From NCBI GenBank assembly GCA_009911365.1, contig QXXF01000001.1:337606-401605 (forward strand): DNA of 64,000 bases. The letters are read 5' to 3'. The notes under the pieces are model-generated. The model saw nothing but the letters and a program-made list of their open reading frames with translations, was not told the DNA's origin and made no database searches. Shown piece by piece: positions 26,111 through 35,145 of this stretch. A program made the position numbers and the translations under genes. Every line of letters starts with the position of its first letter. The first letter of the stretch is position 1. Source of the stretch: Clostridiales bacterium. Its GTDB lineage: Bacteria > Bacillota > Clostridia > Peptostreptococcales > Anaerovoracaceae.

Positions 26111-26333
26111 ACCCTCTTCACCTCCTTGATCATTGACCCCGTTAGAAAGAAATTTTTTGAAAAGATCTTTTCCAATGAGCCTGCGTTTTCATCAGGTTCT
26201 CTTTCTTTTGCTCCCTCCAACAATTCTGTGACGTTGGCTATATTATATGGAAGAAGCAGTAGTTTCGCAATAAAATCAGGATACTCGGTCGGTTTTCGCA
26301 CATAGGTGGCAGGCGGCGGAAATTTGGACAAAC

Positions 26334-26359
26334 AAAAAAAGCCTGAATCAGGCTTTTTT
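26334..26359 (-). terminator. terminator of thrC
   Basis: GCCTGA and TCAGGC arms extended by A and T runs, 25 bases after the thrC stop on the minus strand; symmetrical, so it may act both ways. Confidence 0.85.
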
Positions 26360-26384
26360 CTTTTGATGTATCGATTAATTTTTA

Positions 26385-27863
26385 CTATTTCAAACATTCG
26401 TAAACAGCGTCCGGCATTTCTTCCACGTCCAGCACGCCTTTGTGACGAATCTCTTTGCTCTCCAGATCTTTCAGCCCCGCCGGAACCCGCACCTTTGTTT
26501 CCTCGTGCAGCTTCTTCACGGACTCAAAGCCGTTCGCGCCTTTTTCCAGGCCAATGGATTCTGTCACGCTGTCAGCAAATTTATAAGCGCTGGCAGTGGA
26601 AGCCAGAAGCGTTGGCGTTTTGTCGCCAGTGTAAGCCACGTAGTCTTCATAAACCCGATAAGCCACCGCAGTGTGAGTGTCCATCAGATAGCCATGCTTT
26701 TTGTACATGCGTCCGATCGTCTCATTTGTCCGAGCCACGTCCGCATGTCCACCGTAAAAATCATCCAACGCATAATTGATCTTCGGGCTGACCGTGTACT
26801 TTTTGTTTTTCTCCAGACTTTCCATCAGCTCCTTGATCTCTTCGCCGTTCTGTCCGCTGAGGTGGTACAGCAGGCGTTCCAGGTTACTGGAAATCAGGAT
26901 GTCCATGGATGGGGAATTAGTCAGATAAAACTCCCGATTCGTATTGTAAGTTCCGGTGTTGATGAAATCCGTCAGCACTTTGTTTTCATTGGAAGCGCAG
27001 ATGAATTTCTTCACTGGAATGCCCATCTGCCCCGCATAGTAGGCAGCCAGGATGTTTCCAAAGTTTCCTGTGGGCACCACGATGTTGATCTTATCGCCGT
27101 TTTTGATTTCTCCCCGTTCCACCAGCTTTATGTAGCCATAAACATAGTAAGCCACCTGCGGCACTAACCTGCCAATGTTGATGGAATTGGCAGAAGAAAG
27201 CTTGCAATTGATTTCTGCCAGTTTATCAGCGTACGCGTTGTCGTTAAAAATCTGCTTCACGCCGGTCTGTGCGTCGTCAAAATTGCCGTTAATGGCAAAA
27301 ACATGCGTGTTTTTCCCCTCCTGGGTGATCATCTGACGTTCCTGCACTTGGCTCACGCCTTTATTTGGATAAAAGACGATGATCTCCGTTCCCGGAACAT
27401 CCGCAAAGCCCTCCAGTGCCGCTTTTCCCGTGTCGCCTGACGTGGCTGTGAGGATGCAGATCTTGCGGTCTTCCTTCTCTTTTTTCATGGCCGTGGTCAA
27501 AAGGTAAGGCAGAATGGAAAGAGCCATGTCTTTGAAAGCCGCTGTTTTTCCATGATAAAGCTCTAGAAAAAAAGCGTCTCCCGCCTTGACCACTGGCACG
27601 ATCTCCGTTTCCTCAAATTTCGAGTCATACGCACCATCCACGCAAGCCTGCATCTCTTCATCCGTATAATCCTCAAAGAAGGCCCGGATCACCCGAAAAG
27701 CGATTTCCTGATAAGATTTTCCTACCATATCTTCGATGGCAAAAGGCAAGGCTGGAATCTCGTTAGGAACGTAAAGGCCCTTATCCTCCGCAATTCCCTG
27801 GATGATGGCCTGGGCCGATGTCTTTATATATTTACTTCCTCTTGTGCTTTGGTAATGTATCAT
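26385..27863 (-). CDS. thrC: threonine synthase
   Basis: 492 residues, the longer class of PLP-dependent threonine synthase. Converts O-phosphohomoserine to threonine. The PLP lysine lies in YHGKTAAFKDMALS near residue 110, and TATSGDTGKAAL and VPTGNFGNILAAYYA are the phosphate- and ring-binding loops. GGAGGAG ribosome site. It stands 46 bases after coaC in the same direction; other threonine genes are absent from the window. Confidence 0.96.
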   Translation of the reverse strand: MIHYQSTRGSKYIKTSAQAIIQGIAEDKGLYVPNEIPALPFAIEDMVGKSYQEIAFRVIRAFFEDYTDEEMQACVDGAYDSKFEETEIVPVVKAGDAFFLELYHGKTAAFKDMALSILPYLLTTAMKKEKEDRKICILTATSGDTGKAALEGFADVPGTEIIVFYPNKGVSQVQERQMITQEGKNTHVFAINGNFDDAQTGVKQIFNDNAYADKLAEINCKLSSANSINIGRLVPQVAYYVYGYIKLVERGEIKNGDKINIVVPTGNFGNILAAYYAGQMGIPVKKFICASNENKVLTDFINTGTYNTNREFYLTNSPSMDILISSNLERLLYHLSGQNGEEIKELMESLEKNKKYTVSPKINYALDDFYGGHADVARTNETIGRMYKKHGYLMDTHTAVAYRVYEDYVAYTGDKTPTLLASTASAYKFADSVTESIGLEKGANGFESVKKLHEETKVRVPAGLKDLESKEIRHKGVLDVEEMPDAVYECLK

Positions 27864-27909
27864 TTGTCTCCTCCGTTTATAATCGTTTTATTCTACCAGA
27901 AAACCCAAG

Positions 27910-28446
27910 CTATTTCAATGCTTTCATCACAACGTCCACGATTTCATCCACATCTGCCAGCGCGCCCTTTCCTAAATCACCACAAGCCAAGAGACTGGCC
28001 TTTGGGTCAATGAAATGGTATCCTCTGGCTTTCAGCTTTTCGACATTTTCCTGGACGATTGGGTTTTCATACATGTTGGTGTTCATGGCGGGCGCAATAT
28101 AAATAGGCGTATGGTTAGCCGCTGCCATGACTACGGTGGACAAGAAATCGTCCGCAATGCCCCATGCGATCTTTCCGATGATGTTGGCCGTGGCAGGCGC
28201 AATCAGCACTAGATCCGCCTTTTTTGCCAAAGAAATATGCTTTACTTCGCTGGGCGTGATTTCTTCAAACATGTCCATGTACACTTTATTTTTGCTGAGC
28301 GTCTGCAAGGTCAGTGGCGTGATGAAACGGCTGCCGCTTTCTGTGAGAATCACGTCCACATTATGCTCCTGTTTTGTCAGCCTGCTGGTAATTTCCGCTG
28401 CTTTGTAAGCCGCGATGCTGCCGGTCACACCTAACAATACGTTCAT
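27910..28446 (-). CDS. coaC: phosphopantothenoylcysteine decarboxylase
   Basis: 178 residues, a stand-alone CoaC. FMN-dependent decarboxylation of 4'-phosphopantothenoylcysteine to 4'-phosphopantetheine. GVTGSIAAYKA is the flavin loop, the active-site His is in VKHISLAKKADL, the PAMNTNMY motif is at ~103, and the catalytic Cys is in LLACGDLGKGAL. It overlaps the ligase gene by four bases (ATGA), so the split pair is translated together. CoA supply fits the many CoA enzymes in the window. Confidence 0.95.
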   Translation of the reverse strand: MNVLLGVTGSIAAYKAAEITSRLTKQEHNVDVILTESGSRFITPLTLQTLSKNKVYMDMFEEITPSEVKHISLAKKADLVLIAPATANIIGKIAWGIADDFLSTVVMAAANHTPIYIAPAMNTNMYENPIVQENVEKLKARGYHFIDPKASLLACGDLGKGALADVDEIVDVVMKALK

Positions 28447-29147
28447 TGCCTGCCCTCCCTTATCAGCTTTTCTCCCACTCGTCTCGCAATCATGGCCGCA
28501 ATTTCATCATTGGTTTCCATGGTATCATAAGTACCATCCTTGTGGATCAAATAGCCTTTGTGCTTTCCGCCGCCGATTTCCGCCAGATCGTTGGCTAGGA
28601 CAAAGTCGCATCCGTTCTTTTCCATCAGGGCTTTCCCCACCTGGATCAGTTCTTCATGAGGAACGTGGCTGAGCAGCTTGAAGCCCACTAGCGTTGTGTT
28701 CGGACTCCAGGTTTTGATACTGCTGATGACTTTTGGAGAACGCTCCATGATGACAGTCAGATCATCGATATTGGAGCTGATTTTGTTTCCTTCCAGCTTG
28801 CTGCTGTCCCCAGCCTTGATCTTCTCCAGGGTGGTCACTTCCTTGACCATGTAATCGCTGACCGCCATAGCGTGGATGACCGCATCAATTTTTTCCGTGG
28901 TCAGAAGGTTTTCCAGCCGCGCCTGCAGATCCCGCACTCCTTCTAGAGGAACGGCCGTCACATTTGAACCTTCCACCGGAGCCGCCCGCAGGCCGTGCAG
29001 GTAGTAGAGCCGATCGATTTTTTCTCCATATTCCGCAAGAAACGTCTGGCCGATGGCGTGTCCCAACCGCCCTGTGGAAGTGTTGGTAATGGACCGCACG
29101 TCATCGATACGCTCACTGGTCCCTCCTGCTGTAATAATGATTTTCAT
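28443..29147 (-). CDS. coaB: phosphopantothenate-cysteine ligase (stand-alone CoaB)
   Basis: 234 residues, the streptococcal/clostridial split form rather than a CoaBC fusion. Joins phosphopantothenate and cysteine using a nucleotide triphosphate. The start has TAGGTSER and NTSTGRLGHAIG for nucleotide binding, and MAVSDYMV is in the middle. AAGGAG lies before the ATG. It precedes coaC and follows the VOC-family gene by 9 bases, suggesting a three-gene operon. Confidence 0.93.
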   Translation of the reverse strand: MKIIITAGGTSERIDDVRSITNTSTGRLGHAIGQTFLAEYGEKIDRLYYLHGLRAAPVEGSNVTAVPLEGVRDLQARLENLLTTEKIDAVIHAMAVSDYMVKEVTTLEKIKAGDSSKLEGNKISSNIDDLTVIMERSPKVISSIKTWSPNTTLVGFKLLSHVPHEELIQVGKALMEKNGCDFVLANDLAEIGGGKHKGYLIHKDGTYDTMETNDEIAAMIARRVGEKLIREGRQ

Positions 29148-29156
29148 GGATTCTCC

Positions 29157-29519
29157 TTATTTCTGCTCTATGATTTCCAGGTTCACACCGTCTGGATCGT
29201 GAATGAAGAAAAAGCGGGTATTGGGGTTAGGCTGGATCGGGCCTGCCACGATTTCCACTCCTTTTGCTTTTACATGCTCCATGGCCTTGTCCAAATCGTC
29301 CACTGACAATCCTAGTGACGGATACTCGCCATAAACCGGGATCTCCGCACCCCTGTCACAGATCAGTTCGATTTCCGCTGGACCGTCTGCCATGAACGCG
29401 ATTTCCATGTTTGGCCCTGCGGGAAACCGCCTGGTAGTTTTCATGCCCGCCACTTCTTCGTAAAACTTGATAGATGCGTCTAAATCTTTCACATGTATGG
29501 TCGCAAATGTAAATTTCAT
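29157..29519 (-). CDS. VOC-family (glyoxalase I-like) protein
   Basis: 120 residues from MKFTFATIHV; AAGGAG is correctly spaced for this ATG, not for the one 6 bases earlier. Paired beta-alpha-beta-beta-beta modules with the metal His in ATIHV, Glu in EIELI and a late FFIHDPDGVNLEI motif. It resembles lactoylglutathione lyase-like enzymes, but glutathione use is doubtful in this group. The 250 bases upstream (29526-29771) hold no convincing gene, only unassigned open frames. Confidence 0.82.
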   Translation of the reverse strand: MKFTFATIHVKDLDASIKFYEEVAGMKTTRRFPAGPNMEIAFMADGPAEIELICDRGAEIPVYGEYPSLGLSVDDLDKAMEHVKAKGVEIVAGPIQPNPNTRFFFIHDPDGVNLEIIEQK

Positions 29520-29771
29520 AATCATTCTCCTTGTTTGGCTTCTTTTTGGCTATTATTTTACCATAAATCAAGTGGTCAATGCTACTGCGCAGCAAAAATT
29601 GTTGGGAATCACACCATGGAAATCCCGAAAGTTCTCCACGGTACCCATGTGCGGACGACAAACGGCAGCAACGCAGGACGCTTTTGCCATGTCTCCAGCT
29701 TCGGGACAAATCTTCCGAAATGAATCGCTTTGCTACCGATTTTCAGAGCTTTGTTCTTTTTCTATTCTAGG

Positions 29772-29984
29772 TCAATCATCCACACCGATCATCACAGAGG
29801 ACGCTTTCACCACCGCATAAGCTTCTTTGCCAGGTTCCAGCCCCAGCTCTTTCACGGAACTCATGGTAATGGAAGCACTGACTTGATTGCCGCCGCCAAT
29901 GTCCAAAATTACAATGGCGTTCACTGCTCCTTCTTTGATTTCCATGATTTTTCCTTTTAATTGATTTCTTGCGCTTAATTTCAT
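29772..29984 (-). CDS. molybdate-binding TOBE protein (molbindin)
   Basis: 70 residues: a single TOBE domain, SARNQLKGKIMEIKEGAVNA then ASITMSSVKELGLEPGKEAYAVVKASSVMIG. Such molbindins form hexamers that store or buffer molybdate or tungstate in the cytosol. AAAGGAG site. No molybdate transporter genes are adjacent. Upstream, 29985-30240 holds no gene; a GTTGGC-TTCG hairpin with T-run lies at ~30213-30236 on the + strand. Confidence 0.9.
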   Translation of the reverse strand: MKLSARNQLKGKIMEIKEGAVNAIVILDIGGGNQVSASITMSSVKELGLEPGKEAYAVVKASSVMIGVDD

Positions 29985-30240
29985 GTTTTCTCCTTTCTGC
30001 GGTTGGCATGCCGCGTTTCAAGTTTCCCTTCACAAGGATTGTTGCCTTTTTTTCGGGAATTCAACGGGGATTTGAATTGAAAACACACTTTGCGAATCCA
30101 TTTTAGAATTTAAGTCTGAATTCGATTTCTAAATTTTGGTAAATCAAATTCAAAGAAGCACTTGAACATTTCATAAAGATATATTATCTTATTAGCATAA
30201 AGGAAAGAGCAAAGTTGGCTTCGCCAATTCTTTTTTAGAG

Positions 30241-30354
30241 ATGAGCTTTATTGATATTTCCTACAAAATAAAAAGATACTTGTCTGTGACAGATATCCGT
30301 CAATTAATCATAGATGCTACTGATAAACGGTTAGCCCGAAAAACATTTAGCTGA
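30241..30354 (+). CDS. possible 37-residue ORF
   Basis: ATG-initiated frame reading MSFIDISYKIKRYLSVTD..., ending ARKTFS. No good ribosome site, and it follows a hairpin directly. It is listed because it converges on the toxin-like ORF at 30385 and the sequence looks protein-like; it may be a remnant or non-coding. Confidence 0.25.
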   Translation: MSFIDISYKIKRYLSVTDIRQLIIDATDKRLARKTFS

Positions 30355-30384
30355 AACAGCCGCAACGTTTTCCAGATAGGGCGG

Positions 30385-30483
30385 CTATTTCTGTAATTTG
30401 TTAATATCCTTGCCTAAGGAATATCCGATTCCAAAGCAGGTCAGGCCAAAGCCTAACACTGCGATCAATCCCAAAATATCCAT
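30385..30483 (-). CDS. 32-residue single-span membrane peptide, type I toxin-like
   Basis: MDILGLIAVLGFGLTCFGIG is one membrane helix, followed by a short charged tail ending DINKLQK. A strong AAAAGGAGGG ribosome site precedes the ATG. Peptides with this plan are common in Clostridia and many prove to be type I toxins controlled by antisense RNA, though I cannot see a proven family here. The leader can pair with the ribosome site, and an inverted repeat AGCCGC...GCGGCT just after the stop (~30343-30387) could be the terminator. Confidence 0.6.
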   Translation of the reverse strand: MDILGLIAVLGFGLTCFGIGYSLGKDINKLQK

Positions 30484-30488
30484 GGCTC

Positions 30489-30559
30489 AGCCCTCCTTTT
30501 CTAGATTTCCTTGCGGATTTCTATGTGGACAGAGGGTCATAGTCCCTCTAGAGAGGGCT
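30489..30559 (-). promoter_or_regulatory. leader that can sequester the toxin-like ORF's ribosome site
   Basis: In the transcript, AGCCCTC (from 30553-30559) is complementary to GAGGGCT of the ribosome site (30489-30495). Between them, CCCTCTAGAGAGGG (30544-30557) and CCCTCTG (30530-30536) offer competing hairpins. This is the kind of leader seen in type I toxin messengers that need processing before translation. Confidence 0.5.
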
Positions 30560-30659
30560 CACCGCCTACCATTTTAGTAGTATCTTTTTCTATTTCACCA
30601 TAACTTTACATTTATTTCAATAATAACAATTTGTTTTTATATATTTTATTTCTCTCACT

Positions 30660-31991
30660 CTATCTCGTTTTTCCTCCCTTATACCAGACCCGCTTGGTAA
30701 CCATATAGCACAGGGGCATCAAATAGAGAAACACAGCATAAGGCAGTGCTTCGACGCCCACCCCCAGCATACCCAAGGGCACAGTGCAGGCGATAGCCCA
30801 AGGCATCAGGCCCGCTGTGACGATCACCGAATTTTCAATGTCAATGGCAAGTTCCGTTTTGCTGGCTCCTTGCGCTTCGTAAGGCTTTCCCAAAAGATCG
30901 CTGCACATGATGGAAGCGATGGTCTGGTTGCAGAAGATCCCTGTGGTGGCAAGACCCGTGATCACCATGGTTCCAAACCTACCGATGCGTCCCATGAGCT
31001 TTTCCAGCAGCTGCTGGATGTTTCCCAGCATATCAGTGCCGCTAAAGATCCCTGAATAGGAGCAGGACAAGAATACAATGCCGCAGACTTCCAACATGGA
31101 AACCGCACCGCCGCCATCTAGGATCGTCCCCAGACTACCGCTTTGGGCGGAATAGCCCATGACCGCAAATTTGCAGGTTTCCCAAAAGGACAGCCCCTGT
31201 ACGGCCACGGAAACCACAGCGCCGCTGATGACGCTGGTAGCCATGGCGATCATCACATTGACTTTCAGCAAAGGCAGGACCAGCATCAGGAGAGCCGGAA
31301 CCACCAGCCACCAATTGATAGTAAAATCGCTTTGCAGCGCACGCAGGATAGTATCATCCACATGAGTGATGGGATGCTTGATGGACAGTACCAAGTAAAT
31401 AACCGCAGAAAGAGCCAGCGGCACAATGCCTGTTTTCATCATTTCCCGTACATTGTCATATATCCGGGTATGGGTCACCGCAGCTACCAGGTTAGCACTG
31501 GAAGAAGCAGGAGAGCCTCTGTCGCCAAAATACACGCCGGACATAACCGCCCCCGCAGTGACGATCTCACTGACACCGCCGCTCCTGGCCAGGGCCATGA
31601 AAATGACCCCCACTGTGCCGGCCACGCCGAAGGAAGTGCCCAGAGCATAGGACAGCAGGCAAGCCAGCACAAAGGTGATGAAAAGAAACATGGGCGGCGT
31701 GATGATCTGGATTCCGTAGTAGACAAAAAAGGTGATGGTCCCCGCCGAACGCCACAAAGCGGTGATCAGGCCAATCAACATCAGCACTTCGATAACTACC
31801 AGGGAATCCTTCGCGCCTTTTCCCGCCATTTTTCCCACTTGAGAAAAAGAAAAGCCCTTGCGGAGCGCCACGATGTAAAAGCAAATCAACCCTACTGCCA
31901 AAGGCAGCAACATGGGACCGTTCACGATCAGGCATCCAGTCATGACCGCAATAAACACAGCAAACGCAATCAGCACATCCAAGTTTTTCAC
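30660..31991 (-). CDS. NhaC-family Na+/H+ antiporter
   Basis: 443 residues, about 11-12 membrane spans, GTG start after AAAGGAAAG. Signature regions include LGTSFGVAGTVGVIFMALA and GVYFGDRGSPASSSANLVA, typical of NhaC proteins, which exchange Na+ or, in some relatives, organic anions. It lies ~130 bases downstream of the Orn/Lys/Arg decarboxylase gene in the same direction; an antiporter beside a decarboxylase hints at pH homeostasis, but that is inference. Confidence 0.85.
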   Translation of the reverse strand: MKNLDVLIAFAVFIAVMTGCLIVNGPMLLPLAVGLICFYIVALRKGFSFSQVGKMAGKGAKDSLVVIEVLMLIGLITALWRSAGTITFFVYYGIQIITPPMFLFITFVLACLLSYALGTSFGVAGTVGVIFMALARSGGVSEIVTAGAVMSGVYFGDRGSPASSSANLVAAVTHTRIYDNVREMMKTGIVPLALSAVIYLVLSIKHPITHVDDTILRALQSDFTINWWLVVPALLMLVLPLLKVNVMIAMATSVISGAVVSVAVQGLSFWETCKFAVMGYSAQSGSLGTILDGGGAVSMLEVCGIVFLSCSYSGIFSGTDMLGNIQQLLEKLMGRIGRFGTMVITGLATTGIFCNQTIASIMCSDLLGKPYEAQGASKTELAIDIENSVIVTAGLMPWAIACTVPLGMLGVGVEALPYAVFLYLMPLCYMVTKRVWYKGGKTR

Positions 31992-32020
31992 CTTTCCTTT
32001 CTAACTAGACGCAGGACACG

Positions 32021-32107
32021 TTCAGACACCCCTCTATGGCGACTAATGGCCACTTCCTCGCCCTAGCTTTTATTTCACATGCCCAAGCGCGGGCCTAAGC
32101 GAAATGA
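32021..32107 (-). other. inverted repeats between decarboxylase and antiporter genes
   Basis: Two nested hairpins: ATTTC...GAAAT enclosing GCCC...GGGC (~32072-32105), and GGCGA...TCGCC (~32038-32061). They may end the decarboxylase transcript or form a structured leader for the antiporter. I could not match any riboswitch class from memory. Confidence 0.35.
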
Positions 32108-32122
32108 CTGCCGTAGCAAATG

Positions 32123-33568
32123 TCACGCACCCACCGTCACTTTCCCTGCGTCATTGACACCAATGACTTTTTCCCCCGCCTGACGCAGCCTGGCGATATA
32201 CTGGAGATCTTCTTTTTCCAGTTTTTCTCCTGGGCAAATCAGCGGGATCCCCGGCGGGTAAGGGATAATGGACGTAGCGCAGATCATGCCCTCCGCATGT
32301 TCCAGCTTGACCCTTTTTTTATGTTTAGGCACTGGGAACAGCTCTGTTTTTTTCGGCATTTTCCCGCCGTTTCCACCAATATTTTCCGTTGATTTTTTTG
32401 ATGTCACCTGCAAGCCTGCTTCCATTTCAATCTCCTCCAAAGCTTCCAGAAGCCGCTGAAAATCACTACGCTGGTTTCCAATCCCAGACATGAGCATCAG
32501 GATATTCCCTGTTGTCAGTTCAGAGAAGATCCCCCTTTCCATCAGTGCGTTTTCCAATTCTGCAGCCGTGATACCCAGCCCGCTGGTGTCAATGTTGATC
32601 TTGCTCCGGTCCAGCAAACGGCTGTCCTTTATCACCCGCAAGCCAGAAATCTTCTTGACAGACCCGTAGAAATAATCTAGGTTCTCGTTCCAATGTTTCA
32701 TCAGCTCCGCCCCATGGTGCTCCAGCAAATCAGCACTAATATCCAGGGAGGCCATCAGCAGATAAGAAGGGCTGGTGCTCTGAATGGCCTGTAGCTTGTC
32801 CTCCAGCACATACCGATCCACTCTCTGGGAATTCAAATTCAGCACCGCGCTTTGGGTAAAGGAAGCCAGGGTCTTGTGAACGCTGTTGATCACAATGTCA
32901 GCACCTGATTCCTCTGCGCATTTAGGCCCTGTTCCACTGTATTCTTTTTTGCTGAGCCACTTCAAATGCGCGCCGTGGGCCTGATCTACGATCAGTATTT
33001 TTCCGTGCTCGTGAACAATCTGGGCGATTTCCCTAATATCACTGCAAACGCCATAATAATTGGGGCTAGGCAAAATCACTGCGCTGGCCTGAGAATTTTC
33101 CTGGATGGCCCGCTCTATTTCCGCAGCCGTGACCTGGCCTAAGATCCCGTACTCTTCCATCATTTCTGGATAAACGTAGGCTGGCTGGATATCTCCCAGG
33201 GACAAGGCGTTGAAAACCGATTTGTGGCAGTTCCTAGCCATAATCAGCTTCCCACCCTGTGGCACACTGGCTAAGATCGCCCCAATGATGCCGCTGCTGG
33301 TGCCGTTGACGAGCATATACGAATGTTCTGCCTCGTAAAGCCGCACATAGCGCTGCTGCGTCTCTCTCAGGATCCCCTCTGTTTGAAACAAATTGTCAGC
33401 ACCAGGGATCTCCGTGATGTCGCAGTCCATGAATCTCTGGAGGAATTCACCGTATCCATGTTTTTGATAAAGCTTGCTGCCTTTATGCCCTGGCATGTGA
33501 AAAGAAATCGGCTCCTTTGCCGCATGTTCCAGCAAAAAATCCATTGTGGTCTTCTTTTTTTTCTCCAT
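32123..33568 (-). CDS. Orn/Lys/Arg decarboxylase-family PLP enzyme
   Basis: 481 residues, the short form of the bacterial fold-type I basic-amino-acid decarboxylases, lacking the N-terminal wing domain. PLP lysine in INSVHKTLASFTQSA (~residue 230), preceded by VDQAHGAHLKW; SFHMPGHKGSK near the start is characteristic. Probably decarboxylates arginine, lysine or ornithine to a polyamine precursor. The last ~90 residues form the C-terminal domain containing SIIPYPPGIPLICPGE. AAAGGAG site. Neighbour: NhaC antiporter downstream, divergent CCA nucleotidyltransferase upstream. Confidence 0.9.
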   Translation of the reverse strand: MEKKKKTTMDFLLEHAAKEPISFHMPGHKGSKLYQKHGYGEFLQRFMDCDITEIPGADNLFQTEGILRETQQRYVRLYEAEHSYMLVNGTSSGIIGAILASVPQGGKLIMARNCHKSVFNALSLGDIQPAYVYPEMMEEYGILGQVTAAEIERAIQENSQASAVILPSPNYYGVCSDIREIAQIVHEHGKILIVDQAHGAHLKWLSKKEYSGTGPKCAEESGADIVINSVHKTLASFTQSAVLNLNSQRVDRYVLEDKLQAIQSTSPSYLLMASLDISADLLEHHGAELMKHWNENLDYFYGSVKKISGLRVIKDSRLLDRSKINIDTSGLGITAAELENALMERGIFSELTTGNILMLMSGIGNQRSDFQRLLEALEEIEMEAGLQVTSKKSTENIGGNGGKMPKKTELFPVPKHKKRVKLEHAEGMICATSIIPYPPGIPLICPGEKLEKEDLQYIARLRQAGEKVIGVNDAGKVTVGA

Positions 33569-33713
33569 GGAAAATCTCCTTTGCTATTGATTCTTAGTTG
33601 TACCATTATATCGCTTTTGTGGTAAAATAGGAAGCATAGAAATCGGAAACCACATGCGGAAACGAAAGGCCATCCCCTAGCGCAATGGCCCGAGTGACCT
33701 GAAAGGAGGCACT

Positions 33714-35069
33714 ATGATCAAACTTCCCCAACCTGTGACCCGGCTCATTGGCATTCTGGAAGCCAGCGGGCACGAGGCCTTTGTTGTCGGCGGCTGTGTC
33801 CGGGACAGCCTGATGGATCGAAAACCCAATGACTGGGATATCTGCACCAGTGCCCGGCCAGAAGAAATGAAGGCGTGTTTTTCTGATTTTCCAGTCATCG
33901 AAACAGGCCTCAAGCATGGAACCCTGACAGTGCTCATGGATCATCGGCCTTTTGAAATCACCACATACCGCATTGATGGCGATTATTCTGACGGCCGCCG
34001 GCCGGATCAAGTGACTTTCACCTCCAGCTTGCAGGCAGATCTGGCTCGCCGGGACTTTACCATCAACGCCATGGCCTATCATCCCGCCGCTGGGTTGGTG
34101 GATCCCTTCGGCGGGCAAAACGACCTGCGGCATCGGATCATCCAATGCGTAGGCACGGCTGCGGAGCGTTTTGAAGAAGACGCACTGCGCATCATGCGGG
34201 CGGTTCGCTTCGCTTCCCAGCTGGAGTTTGCAATCGAAGAAAAAACCTCTGCCGCCCTGGATGCCCGTCTGCCTCTGCTGGACCGCGTTTCCCCAGAACG
34301 CATCCGCATAGAGTTTGACAAGCTGCTCCGCGGACCGGACGCAATGAAAGTCTTGGCCCAATACCGGCAGGTCATCGCTCATATCATCCCCGAGGCTGAG
34401 GCCATGTTCGATTTGGATCAGCGAAATCCCTACCACGCATACACGGTATGGGATCATACGCTCCATGCGGTTTCTCATGTAAAAAACACGACTGTGCTAA
34501 AGCTGGCGGCATTTTTTCACGACATTGGAAAACCCGGCTCCATGACTATTGGAGAAGATGGCAGAGGCCACTTTTACAAGCACGAGCGGCTCAGTGAAGA
34601 GTTGACAGAACAGATCATGCGGCGGCTCAAGTACGACAACGCCACCCGCATTACTGTCACAATACTGATCCACAACCATGGCATCGTGTTCCGTCCAGAC
34701 CCAAGGCAGGCCCGCAGGCTGCTGTCCAAGCTGGGAGAAGAACGGCTGCGCCTTTTGATCGAGCTGGAATACGCAGATGTGAAAAGCCAAAACCCCATTT
34801 ACACAGAAGAGCGGGTAGCAAATATCCAGGCCTTCAGCCAAATCGTAGATCAGGTTCTGGAAGCAGAGCAATGTTTCTCTCTGCGTCATATGAAGCTACA
34901 AGGCAAAGACCTACTGTCCATGGGCTTGCCGCAGGGTCCGAAGATTGGCAGAGTCCTCAACGCCCTATTGGAACAAGTGGTTGAAGGCCGACTGCCCAAT
35001 GAAAAAAAGGCTCTGACGCATGCCGCCAAAGCCATGATCGCATCTGACAGAAGCAGGCCTGATTCTTAA
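33714..35069 (+). CDS. cca: CCA tRNA nucleotidyltransferase with HD domain
   Basis: 451 residues. Adds or repairs the 3' CCA of tRNAs. Nucleotidyltransferase head: FVVGGCVRDSLMDRKPNDWDICTSA, with the metal aspartates in DWD, and RRDFTINAMAY; then the RNA-binding middle, and an HD domain with FFHDIGKPG and ILIHNHG, which may give phosphohydrolase activity. AAAGGAGG site. Both tRNA genes in the window already encode CCA, so its main job would be repair. Divergent from the decarboxylase gene. Confidence 0.95.
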   Translation: MIKLPQPVTRLIGILEASGHEAFVVGGCVRDSLMDRKPNDWDICTSARPEEMKACFSDFPVIETGLKHGTLTVLMDHRPFEITTYRIDGDYSDGRRPDQVTFTSSLQADLARRDFTINAMAYHPAAGLVDPFGGQNDLRHRIIQCVGTAAERFEEDALRIMRAVRFASQLEFAIEEKTSAALDARLPLLDRVSPERIRIEFDKLLRGPDAMKVLAQYRQVIAHIIPEAEAMFDLDQRNPYHAYTVWDHTLHAVSHVKNTTVLKLAAFFHDIGKPGSMTIGEDGRGHFYKHERLSEELTEQIMRRLKYDNATRITVTILIHNHGIVFRPDPRQARRLLSKLGEERLRLLIELEYADVKSQNPIYTEERVANIQAFSQIVDQVLEAEQCFSLRHMKLQGKDLLSMGLPQGPKIGRVLNALLEQVVEGRLPNEKKALTHAAKAMIASDRSRPDS

Positions 35070-35145
35070 CATCCCGCCGCTTTCGCACATATCAGCAGCA
35101 TGGATCGGATTTTAGACAGGGCCAGCGCATGGAGCCTTCCCGCAC

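Noticed and set aside
26074-26397. 107-codon minus-strand frame between thrC and the LytTR gene
   Set aside because: Its first part is the thrC terminator and its last part overlaps the LytTR start; no ribosome site. The middle looks slightly protein-like but cannot be supported.
29526-29771. Several overlapping open frames on the minus strand upstream of the VOC gene
   Set aside because: Three frames are open at once and none has a ribosome site or recognisable domain; left as unassigned intergenic DNA.
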